Notes: generated from the sequence alone by a model not told the origin. 64,000 bases of DNA from G963667675 sp964291545 (GCA_964291545.2 OZ219860.1:186001-250000); one strand, 5' to 3'. Numbered from the stretch's first letter, positions 31,931 through 41,273 are shown. Numbers and translations are program-made.

Positions 31931-32812
31931 TCAAGAAAGAGCGTCGTCCAGGAAGCTCTTGGTTTGCAGGGCCACCTCCCACGGGTCTTCGATGTACCCG
32001 AAGAACATCCCTTCGTACTCCATCGAGAGAAATCCGTCGTAACCTATCTCCCGCAGCCCACCGAGCAGAGCCCCGAAATCAATCAATCCCTTACCCAGTG
32101 GCAGATACTCGAATTCAGTGGTCAACCGTATTGCCCCCTCCGGCAGCGGCCGCAACTCGGAACCTTCAGGGATTTTCTTGGCGTCTTTGACGTGGACGTG
32201 CACGATGCGCGAGGCCACCTCTCTTACGCCTTGGGCGGGGTCTTCGTCCACGACAAAAAAGTGGGTGGGGTCGTAGTTGACGTAAAGCTTGTCCTCACCC
32301 AGGTCGGCCAGGAGCATTTTGAGCCTTGGGATAGTGTTCACTATGCTTCCGACAACGGCCTCCAATCCAAGGGCAACGTCCCGCTCCTCTGCATAGCGAA
32401 TGCACACGGCCATGTTTTCCAACAGGTCCGCATAGGCTCGGTCCCTGGAAACCCCGTCGGGAACTTGCCCGGCCAGGATGTGCACGAAGCCTGTTCCCAC
32501 GTCTGCCGCCAAGTCAACGCAGCCCTTAACGTAGTCCACGTGGCGTTGCCTTTCCCGCGGGTCCGGGTCGACCATGCAGGTTGTTTCGAAGTGGTGAGCG
32601 CTGATGGACGAAATTTCCATGCCGTGGTCATGCGCCAAGTTCCGGATTTCGGCTCGCTCCGCGGCGCTAGTCTGGGGTGTGACATGAGCCGGAGCCATTT
32701 GAAAACCTTGAGCGTTGAGCTCGACGCCCTGATACCCCAGGGCGGCTAGACGGGGAATGACCTCTGTGAGTTGATAGTTGAAGAAAGCTCCGCTATGGAA
32801 TCCGATTTTCAT
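31931..32812 (-). CDS. Sugar phosphate isomerase/epimerase family protein (TIM barrel)
   Basis: A 293-residue paralogue of 28706-29587: 'KIGFHSGAFFNYQLTEVIPR', 'VALGLEAVVGSIVN', 'YVNYDPTHFFV', 'RIVHVHVKDAKK' and 'FLSMEYEGMFFGY' supply the metal ligands. ATG at 32812 has AGGAG eight bases upstream, better than the TTG/ACG-side extension to 32830. It is transcribed after the ABC-2 exporter genes but is functionally closer to the sugar genes. Confidence 0.83.
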   Translation of the reverse strand: MKIGFHSGAFFNYQLTEVIPRLAALGYQGVELNAQGFQMAPAHVTPQTSAAERAEIRNLAHDHGMEISSISAHHFETTCMVDPDPRERQRHVDYVKGCVDLAADVGTGFVHILAGQVPDGVSRDRAYADLLENMAVCIRYAEERDVALGLEAVVGSIVNTIPRLKMLLADLGEDKLYVNYDPTHFFVVDEDPAQGVREVASRIVHVHVKDAKKIPEGSELRPLPEGAIRLTTEFEYLPLGKGLIDFGALLGGLREIGYDGFLSMEYEGMFFGYIEDPWEVALQTKSFLDDALS

Positions 32813-32844
32813 TGCACTTCTCCTCGTCAAATGGGGCTATGCGC

Positions 32845-33777
32845 TCAAGTGCGCACCTCTTCCCGCATGAACTTCAGGTATGCCGCGGCGAAGACCAGCG
32901 AGGCTGCGGCCAGAATTCCAGTAAGCTGGGGCCACACCAGGATCAGGCTCTGACCAAGTGATATCGGCTGGGGACCGATGCCCTGAACGTCCTCTGCCCT
33001 GACTAAGCCGAGAGTCCGGACCTGGGGGTTCAGCAGTGGTTGCGTGGCCTCTTCGTACAAGAATGCTGGAGAGAATCGTTGTATTCGCTGCTCCCATTGC
33101 GCCCGTTCCGCGGCCACACTTTGGGCGTCTTCCGAGTCTTCGACCACCTGGTCGGCGATGGTCACCGCGAAGAAGGGAATAAAGAAGGTGAGGGCCAGCC
33201 AGACCCCGAGGGACGCCAGGGCGGACATAACCGCGCGTTCGAACAGCAATGAAAACATGATGGAAAGAGCCAGCCACAGCGCCATGTAAACCAAGGTAGC
33301 GGCTAGAAACAGGGTAAGGCGCACCACCTCGTCGGCGCTGGGGCCTATACCCAAGAAGTACAGTCCGATGCCGATGACGATAAACATCATCGATATGACA
33401 CTGATGCCGAGGACAGTGGCGCCGGCAAGGAATTTGCCGTTAATCAGGGCGTCACGGTAGATGGGTTGAGTCAAGATCCGGCTCAGCGTGCCCCTGCTGC
33501 GCTCTCTGTTTATGGCGTCGAAGCCCAGGGCGAGGCCCAGCAACGGCCCAAAGAAGCCGACGAAGAAAAGGAAGGACAGCGGCGTTTCACCGCTGGTGAC
33601 AAATAGTTTCAGGAAAGCGAATTCCGAGCTCACGCCGGCAGCCTGCTCCCGGAGGTCCTGGGTGGTGGTGTACGCTGCCCACGTTGCTGCGAGGGCGATC
33701 AAGAGCAACACCACGCCGAATAGCCGGTTGCCAAAGTAGTCTGCCAGTTCTTTCCAATAAACTGCAGACATTGTCAT
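32845..33777 (-). CDS. ABC-2 type transporter permease
   Basis: A 310-residue membrane protein with a first hydrophobic segment near residue 20, a large outer loop and five further segments. 'LGLALGFDAINRERSRGTLS' (by its start) is the hallmark of ABC-2 permeases (NodJ/CcmB-like 'E...gT...l...P.sr'). Its ATG overlaps the ATPase stop by 4 bases. It forms an exporter with 33774-34706, and a secreted NEW3-domain protein is encoded first in the run. The cargo is unknown. Confidence 0.83.
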   Translation of the reverse strand: MTMSAVYWKELADYFGNRLFGVVLLLIALAATWAAYTTTQDLREQAAGVSSEFAFLKLFVTSGETPLSFLFFVGFFGPLLGLALGFDAINRERSRGTLSRILTQPIYRDALINGKFLAGATVLGISVISMMFIVIGIGLYFLGIGPSADEVVRLTLFLAATLVYMALWLALSIMFSLLFERAVMSALASLGVWLALTFFIPFFAVTIADQVVEDSEDAQSVAAERAQWEQRIQRFSPAFLYEEATQPLLNPQVRTLGLVRAEDVQGIGPQPISLGQSLILVWPQLTGILAAASLVFAAAYLKFMREEVRT

Positions 33778-34706
33778 ACCTGCTGGAAGTAGCGGAGGTA
33801 GATATTCTCCAACACCGAGTCACCGCTTCGTAGGGTGAGCAAAGAGTCGCCGTGTTGCACAGCAACGTTCGCGACCTGGGTGCGAGCCTCAAGCTCACAC
33901 TCCACCGTGACCAGGTTGCCCCGGGCCGAAACCGAGTAGACGCCGGGAACCGCCCTGAGCGCATCCTGAAGGTCGTCGGCGACCAGGCCGAATTCCATCT
34001 CTATGACGATTCCCTCACCTGCCCGAGATTGCTGTGCCAGGTCTCCAATAGTACCCTGGACAACCATCTGACTCTGGGACATGATGCCAACTCGGTCGCA
34101 AATGCGCTGGATGTAGTGCAACTGATGCGACGAGACCAGCACTGTTATGCCCTGGTCGCGGCTCATTCCCGTAATCAGGTTTAGAACGTCCTCGACGGTG
34201 GCGGAGTCAATACCCTGGGTAGGCTCATCGAGCAAGACTACTTTCGGCTGCTTGACCAGCACGTCGGCTATGCCCAGCCGTTGCCGCATGCCGCGGGAGT
34301 ACTGCTTGACGGGCTGTGCAGCTCTTTCAGACAATCCAACATAGGCGAGCGCTTCATCTAACCGTCTTAACGACTCCCGGCGTCCGATGCCGTTGAGGCT
34401 TGCTGTGTAAAGCAAGTTCTCTTTCGCCGATAGTTCGCCGTAGAACCCTACAGTCTCAGGCAAATAACCGGTGACGCGTTTGACCTCCAGGGGGTCGCTC
34501 GCACAGTCGTGGCCAAGGACGCGAGCTACTCCAGAGGTGGGGAAGGTCAGGCCGAGGAACATCATGATTGTGGTGGTCTTCCCGGCGCCGTTGGGACCCA
34601 GGAACCCAAATATCTCGCCCTCGTCAATCTGCAGATTAAGGCTATCCACGGCGGTAAAGTCGCCGTACTGCTTGGTCAAGTCTACTGCTTCGAGGGCGGC
34701 AGTCAT
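33774..34706 (-). CDS. ABC-2 type transporter ATP-binding protein
   Basis: A 310-residue ATPase with Walker A GPNGAGKTTT, signature YSRGMRQRLG (SRGMRQ type typical of ABC-2 drug or polysaccharide exporters), Walker B VVLLDEPTQG and the switch His in 'VSSHQLHYI'. A C-terminal domain of about 80 residues follows. ATG at 34706 overlaps the stop of the upstream gene by 4 bases (ATGA); an in-frame extension to 34778 would lie inside that gene. Middle gene of a coupled three-gene set. Confidence 0.9.
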   Translation of the reverse strand: MTAALEAVDLTKQYGDFTAVDSLNLQIDEGEIFGFLGPNGAGKTTTIMMFLGLTFPTSGVARVLGHDCASDPLEVKRVTGYLPETVGFYGELSAKENLLYTASLNGIGRRESLRRLDEALAYVGLSERAAQPVKQYSRGMRQRLGIADVLVKQPKVVLLDEPTQGIDSATVEDVLNLITGMSRDQGITVLVSSHQLHYIQRICDRVGIMSQSQMVVQGTIGDLAQQSRAGEGIVIEMEFGLVADDLQDALRAVPGVYSVSARGNLVTVECELEARTQVANVAVQHGDSLLTLRSGDSVLENIYLRYFQQV

Positions 34707-35905
34707 CTGCGCCCCAGCCTCACGAACAGTCCTCCGATGCCCGCGAACACCAGCACCACGATCAATATGCCAACCCATCCGAAGGACGTTGACCGGCCCA
34801 CCGTTATGCGAAGAGAAGCGTCTGTCTGGGCGTCAAGCGCAGTGGCAAATACGTCGACGCTGTAGTCTCCCGGAATGGTCTTATCCGGAGGAGCAATGAT
34901 AGCTGTAACTTCGGCGAGCTCAGTTGGCGCCAGGTGTGAGATTACCTGGGGGTCGAAGTTGAACTTCCAGTCTTCCGGGGCGTTGGAAAGGAACCGGACG
35001 TTGTTCAGCCCGGCAGTGCCGGTGTTGACCAGAACCAGCTTGATCTCCGATTCTTCGCCGGCCGTTGTCTCGGCGTTCAGGCGGCCGGTCAGAGTGGCTA
35101 GTGATAATTGGGGGGTGCCAGTGATTTCTACCTCAATGGGCACCTCCGCCGGTTCAACGCCCTCCGCGGTCGCTCGCAGTGTAATCTTGTATAGCCCGGG
35201 CTCGGCATTGCCAGGCGGCTGTACTGTCACTTCCAGAGCTTGGGTGGTTTCAGCCTTCAGACCCAGCGAGGCTATTAGTGTATCCTGGAAGGCGGGTTTG
35301 AATGACACTTGCCACCCAGGGGGTCCCTCGCCCTCCAGGCCAAATTGCCGATTTTCTAGATCGGCGTTCTTGAGATCAACTCGGAACTGAAATGAACTGT
35401 CTTTGGACCCGGCAAGGCCGGTGTAACGGGGCTCCAATTGGACGATTTGCCCCGGCGCCGGCCGAGGTCGTTGTGCATTGGGGTCGCCCACGCTAATCTG
35501 GTAGTTGAGTTCGTTAAGGACCCGGTCTTCCTGGTCGAAAAACCCCACCAGGAAGGCGTAGTTGCCGTCGGCGACATCCCCGGGAAGCACAAAACGGAAT
35601 ACAAGGTCTTGAGTCTCGCCGCCAGGACGCAGCTGAACTCTCCGTACTTCCACGCTCTTGAATTTGCTGTATACGTGCGCGTTCCAAGTATCGGGTCCCG
35701 ACAGAATCTCGATATCCACTACGGTTGTCTCGTCGCCCTCGTTGCTAATCTTCAGGTCTAGGTCAAATTCAGAAGACTCGTCCGAGTTGATCGCGACACT
35801 GGTGTATGGCGAGTGTACGGTGATGCCTGTCGTCGGCCCCTGTGCATGCGCCACGCCAAGCGGTATGAGCAGCACCAAGAGAGCCAAAGGCGCCAGTTTG
35901 ATCAT
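34703..35905 (-). CDS. Secreted, C-terminally membrane-anchored NEW3-domain protein
   Basis: A 400-residue protein. The signal peptide probably ends at AHA (residue 21), and a single hydrophobic segment near the end ('WVGILIVVLVFAGIGGLFVR') with a basic tail anchors it. Between are three Ig-like beta domains; 'EPGLYKITLRATAEGVEPAE' and 'IPGDYSVDVFATALDAQ' have the NEW3/CARDB look. It is translationally coupled to an ABC-2 exporter, an arrangement I know from other bacteria and archaea, where the secreted part may capture or present the exported compound. No enzyme motif. Confidence 0.75.
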   Translation of the reverse strand: MIKLAPLALLVLLIPLGVAHAQGPTTGITVHSPYTSVAINSDESSEFDLDLKISNEGDETTVVDIEILSGPDTWNAHVYSKFKSVEVRRVQLRPGGETQDLVFRFVLPGDVADGNYAFLVGFFDQEDRVLNELNYQISVGDPNAQRPRPAPGQIVQLEPRYTGLAGSKDSSFQFRVDLKNADLENRQFGLEGEGPPGWQVSFKPAFQDTLIASLGLKAETTQALEVTVQPPGNAEPGLYKITLRATAEGVEPAEVPIEVEITGTPQLSLATLTGRLNAETTAGEESEIKLVLVNTGTAGLNNVRFLSNAPEDWKFNFDPQVISHLAPTELAEVTAIIAPPDKTIPGDYSVDVFATALDAQTDASLRITVGRSTSFGWVGILIVVLVFAGIGGLFVRLGRR

Positions 35906-36112
35906 AGCTTTTTGGTCCTACATCCGGGTCTGCTGATGATCACACGTGTGTATTGATTCGTGCGCGACGTTTGTGCATTTAACAAGGGCGAACAGAACTC
36001 CATTTCCACCGCCGGTATTGCCATCATTGTTTCATTGAGAGCGTACTGACAATCCTGGGACATACATTGCACGTGCGTTGCCAGGAAAAGATTGCTTCGA
36101 AATGGGTGTGCT

Positions 36113-37006
36113 TCATCCGATCCCGATGTTGCGGAAGTAGGAGCGGGTCCGTTCGGCGATAGGCTCCAGAGTGTCGTGAGCCGGCTTGAAAAAGCCTTGC
36201 TCGACTGCGGCCATCCCTTCGAACCCTACGTCCTGCAGCACCCTGCCCAATGCTTCGAAGTCTACGACGCCGTCGGTCTGCTCGCAAAATACTCCCATCT
36301 GGCAGGCTTGCACCATGGGTATGTTCTCGGCCCTCACCCGCTTCAGCTTCTCCCCATCTACGTCTTTCAAGTGCAGGTAGCTGATTCGTTTGTGGTGCTT
36401 GCTCATAAACTGAGCCGGATCACCGGCAGAGTACGCATGATGGCCGGTATCGAGACAAAGGGACACAAGCTCAGGGTCGGTCTGCTCCAGCAGCAACTCG
36501 ATCTGTTCTTCCGTCTCCACGTGGGTGTCACAGTGTGGATGGAACGCGAACCGCAGGCCAAAACGGTCGCGCGTGAGTGCAGCGAACCTGTGCGTCGCCT
36601 CAATCAGGCGGTCCCATTCAGCGCCGTCCAGTTGGGCCGGCAATACGCGCTTTCCTGTTCTTAAGTCGAAGTAGGTGTCATCCCAGAGCACCAGGTATTC
36701 CCCACCTAGCGAAGCTAACAGATCGCCGGTGCGAGTCAATACGGACTCGATGGCAGGCCAGCTAGCGGTATCCTCCAGATGGCCGCCCATGACCGTGGCG
36801 GCGATCAAGCTCAGTCCGCGCCGGCCAAGCTCCTGGCGAAGCACCCCTTCTTCGGTGGGCAGATAGCCGTATGGACCCAGTTCGATGGCGTTGTAACCCG
36901 AGGCTGCGACCTCATCCAGGAATCGGTCCCAGGGTACGTAAGAAGGCCATCCGTCGGCCAACCATACACCCCACGAGTCTGGAGCGGTGCCGATCTTGAT
37001 ACCCAA
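36113..37006 (-). CDS. IolE-like TIM-barrel protein (inosose dehydratase/isomerase family)
   Basis: A 297-residue xylose-isomerase-like barrel. The opening 'IGTAPDSWGVWLADGWPSY' is typical of myo-inosose-2 dehydratase (IolE) relatives. 'LRFAFHPHCDTHVE', 'VSLCLDTGHHAY', 'ISYLHLKDVDGE' and 'GMAAVEQGFF' contain the metal-binding residues. The TTG start at 37006 has GGAGG six bases upstream. Neighbouring SDR and Gfo/Idh genes fit inositol or polyol breakdown, but other iol genes are not recognised, so the role remains tentative. Confidence 0.8.
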   Translation of the reverse strand: MGIKIGTAPDSWGVWLADGWPSYVPWDRFLDEVAASGYNAIELGPYGYLPTEEGVLRQELGRRGLSLIAATVMGGHLEDTASWPAIESVLTRTGDLLASLGGEYLVLWDDTYFDLRTGKRVLPAQLDGAEWDRLIEATHRFAALTRDRFGLRFAFHPHCDTHVETEEQIELLLEQTDPELVSLCLDTGHHAYSAGDPAQFMSKHHKRISYLHLKDVDGEKLKRVRAENIPMVQACQMGVFCEQTDGVVDFEALGRVLQDVGFEGMAAVEQGFFKPAHDTLEPIAERTRSYFRNIGIG

Positions 37007-37178
37007 CGGTTCCCTCCAATCGGGTAGATTACCACCAGGCCAAGTACCGTCTTACATGATTTCGACCGAAGTAGCCCGTTGGCCCTCGAGGCCAGCGACC
37101 GACGACCACCTGAAGATCAAGGAAGATCCCTCCGGCGGCGATGGCGCTCGGTCAAGGGTTACCGGCAGCGAGGGGACC

Positions 37179-37940
37179 TCAGACCGTATCACCACCGTCC
37201 ACGACCAACGACGCGCCGGTGACGAAGGATGCCTCATCGGAGGCAAGGAAGAGGACACCGTAGGCGATTTCCTTCGGGTCTGCGAGCCGTTTCATGAGAT
37301 TGGAGCTGGCCATGTCCCTGAGGACCTCCTCTCTATCTCCCGAGGCCAACTGGGGAAGCCGCTCGAATGCGGGAGTCAACGTTGAACCTGGGCAGACGCA
37401 ATTGACCCGGATCTGGTGGGGAGCGAGATCCATCGCCGTGTTTTTGGTCAACTGAATCACCGCGGCCTTGGAAGCGCCGTACGGCACACTGGCGGGCCGG
37501 GCTGCGAAGCCGCCGATGGAACCCATATTGACGATGGACCCACCGCCGGCAGCCTTCATTGCCGGCAATACGTGCTTTATGCAGAAGGCCGCTCCCATCA
37601 AGTTAACGTCGATGGTGCGCCGCCAGTCGGAATCCGTGACGTCCTCCACCGGCCCAAAGACGAAAGCGGCGGCATTGTTGACCAGGACGTTGATCGTGCC
37701 GTACGCGTTCAATGCCGTTCGGACCAACTCTTCTACCTGGGGTTCCTCAGACACGTCTGTCGGAACGAAGGCTGCCTCACCGCCGGCCGATTTTATTCGC
37801 GTGGTCGTTTCCCGGCCGCCTTCGGGGTCGGTGTCGGCCACTACCACTGAGGCGCCCTCCTGCGCGAATAGTTCGCAGACCGCCCGCCCTATTCCGGACG
37901 CGCCACCAGTCACTATGGCAACCTTGTTGGACAGTCTCAT
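37179..37940 (-). CDS. Short-chain dehydrogenase/reductase (SDR)
   Basis: A 253-residue classical SDR: 'VAIVTGGASGIGRAV', 'VLVNNAAAFVF' (NNA in place of NAG), 'VNMGSIGGFAARPASVPYGASK' pattern with Ser and Tyr-x3-Lys, and 'VNCVCPGSTLTPAF'. The Asp in 'VVADTDPEG' suggests NAD. It is less similar to the other two SDRs than they are to each other. It follows no gene closely and is divergent from the SDR at 38241. Confidence 0.88.
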   Translation of the reverse strand: MRLSNKVAIVTGGASGIGRAVCELFAQEGASVVVADTDPEGGRETTTRIKSAGGEAAFVPTDVSEEPQVEELVRTALNAYGTINVLVNNAAAFVFGPVEDVTDSDWRRTIDVNLMGAAFCIKHVLPAMKAAGGGSIVNMGSIGGFAARPASVPYGASKAAVIQLTKNTAMDLAPHQIRVNCVCPGSTLTPAFERLPQLASGDREEVLRDMASSNLMKRLADPKEIAYGVLFLASDEASFVTGASLVVDGGDTV

Positions 37941-38240
37941 GCGGAACGCCTGAAAATTATGGAGCGAGTCAGCCGGGGGACATAGTTGAGGCAGGACATG
38001 GCGGGGGATATTCTACAATGACTTCCAAAGGGGGTCAATTGAGCCTCGTACCACAACCAAGGAAGTCACAAACCCAGGAATCATCCACGGTTCCCTGTGT
38101 CAATCAGGTCATCTTGTTGACTTCGCCGCGACGGTGATAAACTCGGTGTGCCGTCGATACGCCGAGTTGCTTGATCGAAATTCGTGAAACGCCCGTTGGC
38201 CCGAAGGGCCGGTTGGGCCAAAGCAGCGTGAGGAGAGACT
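37941..38240. other. Intergenic stretch between divergent SDR genes
   Basis: No gene is supported. The region must hold start signals for both flanking genes. TTGACT near 38115 is followed 15 bases later by TAAACT, a weak promoter-like pair for the plus-strand SDR. Nothing else is clear. Confidence 0.3.
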
Positions 38241-39023
38241 ATGAGATTCGATGGGAAGGTGGCTCTTGTCACGGGTGGCAGTGCAGGTATTGGCAGGGCC
38301 ACCGTACTGGCTTATGCCAGGGCGGGGGCACGGGTCGTCATTGGCGACATAAACGTCGCGGAGGGTGAGGAGACGGTTCGCGCCGTGGAGGAAGCTGGCA
38401 GCGAGGCTGCATTCATTCGGACTGATGTGTCCCAAAGGGCAGACGTAGAAGCGTTGGTAGAAGGCGCCATCGCCCGCTTTGGCCGGCTTGACTGTGCCTT
38501 CAACAACGCGGGCGTCGACAACCGGCATTTCTCAGTGGGAGAGTTGCCTGAGGCCGAGTGGGACCGTGTTCACGGCATCAACCTGAAGGGGATGATGTTC
38601 AGCCTACACTACGAGATACCTCGTATGGTGGCCATGGGCGGCGGAGCGATAGTGAATTCCTCGTCGGTCGTAGGCTTGATCGGCAGTCCGGTATCTGCGG
38701 CTTACATAGCCAGCAAACACGGAGTCACCGGTCTGACGAAATCGGCGGCGCTGGACTATGCCAACAAAGGCATCCGCGTCAATGCCGTATGCCCGGGAGT
38801 CATCAGGACCGCCATAATCGAGGCATATTTGAAGGAGACTCCCGACGCGGCAGCCCAACTTGCAACCCAGGCGCCGATGAGGCGCATGGGCACGCCGGAG
38901 GAGGTGGCGGCCGCAGTAGTCTGGCTGAGTTCCGATGAGGCGTCGTTCGTGACTGGACAAACACTGGCCATCGACGGAGGGTGGACCGCGGGAGCAGCGC
39001 CGGTAAGTGATGGTTCACTCTAA
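38241..39023 (+). CDS. Short-chain dehydrogenase/reductase (SDR), paralogue of 30982-31785
   Basis: A 260-residue SDR: 'VALVTGGSAGIGRATV', 'DCAFNNAGVDNRHF', 'NSSSVVGLIGSPVSAAYIASK' pattern with catalytic Ser, Tyr and Lys, and 'VNAVCPGVIRTAIIEAYLKE'. GAGGAG lies before the ATG. Long identical stretches with the SDR at 30982 (for example 'AYLKETPDA', 'DEASFVTGQ', 'GAAPVS') show a duplication within this region. Confidence 0.9.
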   Translation: MRFDGKVALVTGGSAGIGRATVLAYARAGARVVIGDINVAEGEETVRAVEEAGSEAAFIRTDVSQRADVEALVEGAIARFGRLDCAFNNAGVDNRHFSVGELPEAEWDRVHGINLKGMMFSLHYEIPRMVAMGGGAIVNSSSVVGLIGSPVSAAYIASKHGVTGLTKSAALDYANKGIRVNAVCPGVIRTAIIEAYLKETPDAAAQLATQAPMRRMGTPEEVAAAVVWLSSDEASFVTGQTLAIDGGWTAGAAPVSDGSL

Positions 39024-39134
39024 CTGCCTAAGGAGTTTAACTGCGCCCGCGGACCAGGCTCGGATCCTGTTCGCTCCTGCAATCGCCTTGCTCCAAAGGG
39101 CAAAGATAGGTTGGGACCAGCCGTCAGCGGCGGC

Positions 39135-39542
39135 CTAGCCTCTAACCCCGATCTGCGACTCCAGCCCAGCCACGTCTAATATCGCCCACTCCTCTGCCAC
39201 CTTGCCCCCTACTATTTTGAAGACGCCGACCGCCTCTACCCTTATGGATTTGCCCGTCGGCTGGTGACCCATGAACACTCCCTTGTGAGTACCCCGCAGC
39301 GTCGCCCGTAAGAATACTTCATCCCCGTCGGACATCCACTGGTCGTAATCATGCACTAGGTCGGGGAACCCGGTGTAGAGCATGTTTACCCTCTCATCCC
39401 ATCCGGCCCTGTCGACGTCCGGGGGCTGGCCGGCAACATGGGCTGTGAAGTCGCTGGTTACCAGCTCGGCAACAGCAGCCGGGTCCTGCCTGTCCAACGC
39501 ATCGAACAGCTTTTGCACCAACGCCCTGTTTTCTTCAGACAT
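39135..39542 (-). CDS. SnoaL-like / ester cyclase family protein
   Basis: A 135-residue protein of the NTF2-like fold. 'LVQKLFDALDRQDPAAVAEL', 'MLYTGFPDLVHDYDQWMSDG' and 'GHQPTGKSIRVEAVGVFKIV' match the SnoaL/ester cyclase group, in which acidic residues in the pocket act on small ring substrates. It sits between an SDR and a Gfo/Idh gene and may be a small-molecule isomerase or lyase. Substrate unknown. Confidence 0.82.
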   Translation of the reverse strand: MSEENRALVQKLFDALDRQDPAAVAELVTSDFTAHVAGQPPDVDRAGWDERVNMLYTGFPDLVHDYDQWMSDGDEVFLRATLRGTHKGVFMGHQPTGKSIRVEAVGVFKIVGGKVAEEWAILDVAGLESQIGVRG

Positions 39543-39710
39543 TCAACATTCTCCCCTTAACGTAGATTGGATAAGTGTTAGACTTTGCTCGCGTTCGTGC
39601 ATTATAGCATCGCCGATAGTCTGCCTTGGTTGCCTCTCAGCTATGCTCAGGGTCCAGGCGAATGTTTGTGGGAGTAGTTGGTTGTTCCGACCGCCCAAAC
39701 CGCTCCATCA

Positions 39711-40712
39711 TCATCCGGCGGGTTGGCCGATTTCCACCGGCAGGCCGGTGCGGGCCGATTCATAAGCCTTCAGCACCAAGTCCAGGTCCTGCAACCCCTC
39801 CTCGCCGGTCATGGCCGGCTCCGACGCTTCCATGATGCTCCGTCTGAATTCCAGCGCCATGGACGCCAGACCTCGCTGGTCGTAACCGAGTTGACGGACC
39901 TCCTGGGAACCGGCGTACTCAATCCTGAGCGAGTGGGGGCCTTGATCGTGCAATTCGAAGTAGAGATTCGCACGGGCGCCGCTGACGCTGACCCAGGTAA
40001 CCTCGGCCGGCTTGCCGACGGCCCAGGTGAAGTTGATGATGCCCACTACTCCGTCGGGTGAGCGCGTGTTAACAACGATGCCGTCCTCGGCTTCCAGCCC
40101 CGGGACGCCCGGCGGCACTTCGAGTGCATATACCTGGTTCGGCCGCCCAGCCAGATAGGCCAGGACACTGGCTTTATGGATCCCACCGTCCATCCAGATT
40201 CCGCCGCCGGTTAGATGCCTGTTGTTGCGCCACGATTTGGGGTCGAATGGGTGTTCTTGCTGCACCTGGATAAGGCGGACCCGGCCCACGCCTCCCGAAT
40301 CGATGATCCTCTTCGCTTCTTGCACCGGGGCGCGGAACCGGTAGTTCTCGGCAATCATCAGCTTCACGCCGGCAGCATTGGCCGCAGATATGATTGCCTG
40401 GGCTTCATCAATGGTCCGGGCTATGGGCTTTTCCAGCAGGATGTGCTTCTTCGCCCGAGCTGCAAGCTGGGCGTGTTCCAAGTGGAGGTGATGGGGAGTG
40501 CATATGTATAGCGCTTCTACGCGGGGGTCTGCGGCGGCGTCCTCATAGGAACCGAATGCCCCCGCCCCGTTGAACTCATTGCAGTAGTCTTTTGCGCGAG
40601 CGTAGTCCCGGCTGGCGAAGAAAAGGTCTACCCTGTCCCTCGCTACAGCGACTTGTTCTGCGAAAGTACGGGCGAAGCCCCCGCAGCCTATGACGCAAAG
40701 TCCCAGCTTCAA
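39711..40712 (-). CDS. Gfo/Idh/MocA family NAD(P)-dependent dehydrogenase
   Basis: A 333-residue oxidoreductase: 'LGLCVIGCGGFARTFAEQ' (Rossmann loop), 'KKHILLEKPIARTIDEAQ' (EKP motif) and 'TGGGIWMDGGIHKASVLAYL' (family GG...D.G.H). It opens with TTG at 40712 behind GAGG. Only distantly similar to the Gfo/Idh at 24461. Probable sugar or inositol dehydrogenase. Confidence 0.88.
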   Translation of the reverse strand: MKLGLCVIGCGGFARTFAEQVAVARDRVDLFFASRDYARAKDYCNEFNGAGAFGSYEDAAADPRVEALYICTPHHLHLEHAQLAARAKKHILLEKPIARTIDEAQAIISAANAAGVKLMIAENYRFRAPVQEAKRIIDSGGVGRVRLIQVQQEHPFDPKSWRNNRHLTGGGIWMDGGIHKASVLAYLAGRPNQVYALEVPPGVPGLEAEDGIVVNTRSPDGVVGIINFTWAVGKPAEVTWVSVSGARANLYFELHDQGPHSLRIEYAGSQEVRQLGYDQRGLASMALEFRRSIMEASEPAMTGEEGLQDLDLVLKAYESARTGLPVEIGQPAG

Positions 40713-40952
40713 AAACGCCTCAAGACTCCTGAACGGAGAGCTATTACAGCCCTTTACGAGACCAGGAACCCGGCCTCAGGGTGCAAAGTATAGCAACCGG
40801 TAAATTTCGGGGGCAAGCCGGACCTCAGGGCTGGGAACTGTTAGCAGGACACGACGGCTATGTGGAGCGATGGTCAAGCGCCCGGCTCAACTAAGTCCAC
40901 TGGAACGGCTATAATCTCTTGGTCCAGACCTACATAAGATTCAGGAGGCTCC

Positions 40953-41273
40953 ATGTACATAATCATTGAACCTGTCCAGATCAAGGAAGGGTTCAAGGAG
41001 CAATTCATCGAGGGGCTGACCGAAAACGCCCGAAGCGCGGTCCGCGACGAACCAGGCTGCCTGAGGTTCGACATCGTACAGGACGGCAACCATGACGACA
41101 GGATATGGATCTACGAAGTCTACGTAGACGAAGAGGCTTTCCACGCCCATACACGCACTCCTCATTTCCTCAAGTTCTTTGCTGTGGGTGAAGCTTGGAA
41201 AGCAGAGGCAGGACTAGTGGGTGCGGGCAGGGGGGCCTTCAACATCTCGCCGACGGACGATGAGTGGTCGTAG
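40953..41273 (+). CDS. Antibiotic biosynthesis monooxygenase (ABM) domain protein
   Basis: A 106-residue dimeric alpha/beta-barrel protein. 'RDEPGCLRFDIVQDGNHDDR' and 'YVDEEAFHAHTRTPHF' with the conserved His and Trp/Tyr pattern match ABM/YgiN-like quinol monooxygenases. AGGAGG lies five bases before the ATG. It stands alone, divergent from a Gfo/Idh gene and convergent with the binding-protein gene beyond the terminator. Substrate unknown. Confidence 0.85.
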   Translation: MYIIIEPVQIKEGFKEQFIEGLTENARSAVRDEPGCLRFDIVQDGNHDDRIWIYEVYVDEEAFHAHTRTPHFLKFFAVGEAWKAEAGLVGAGRGAFNISPTDDEWS

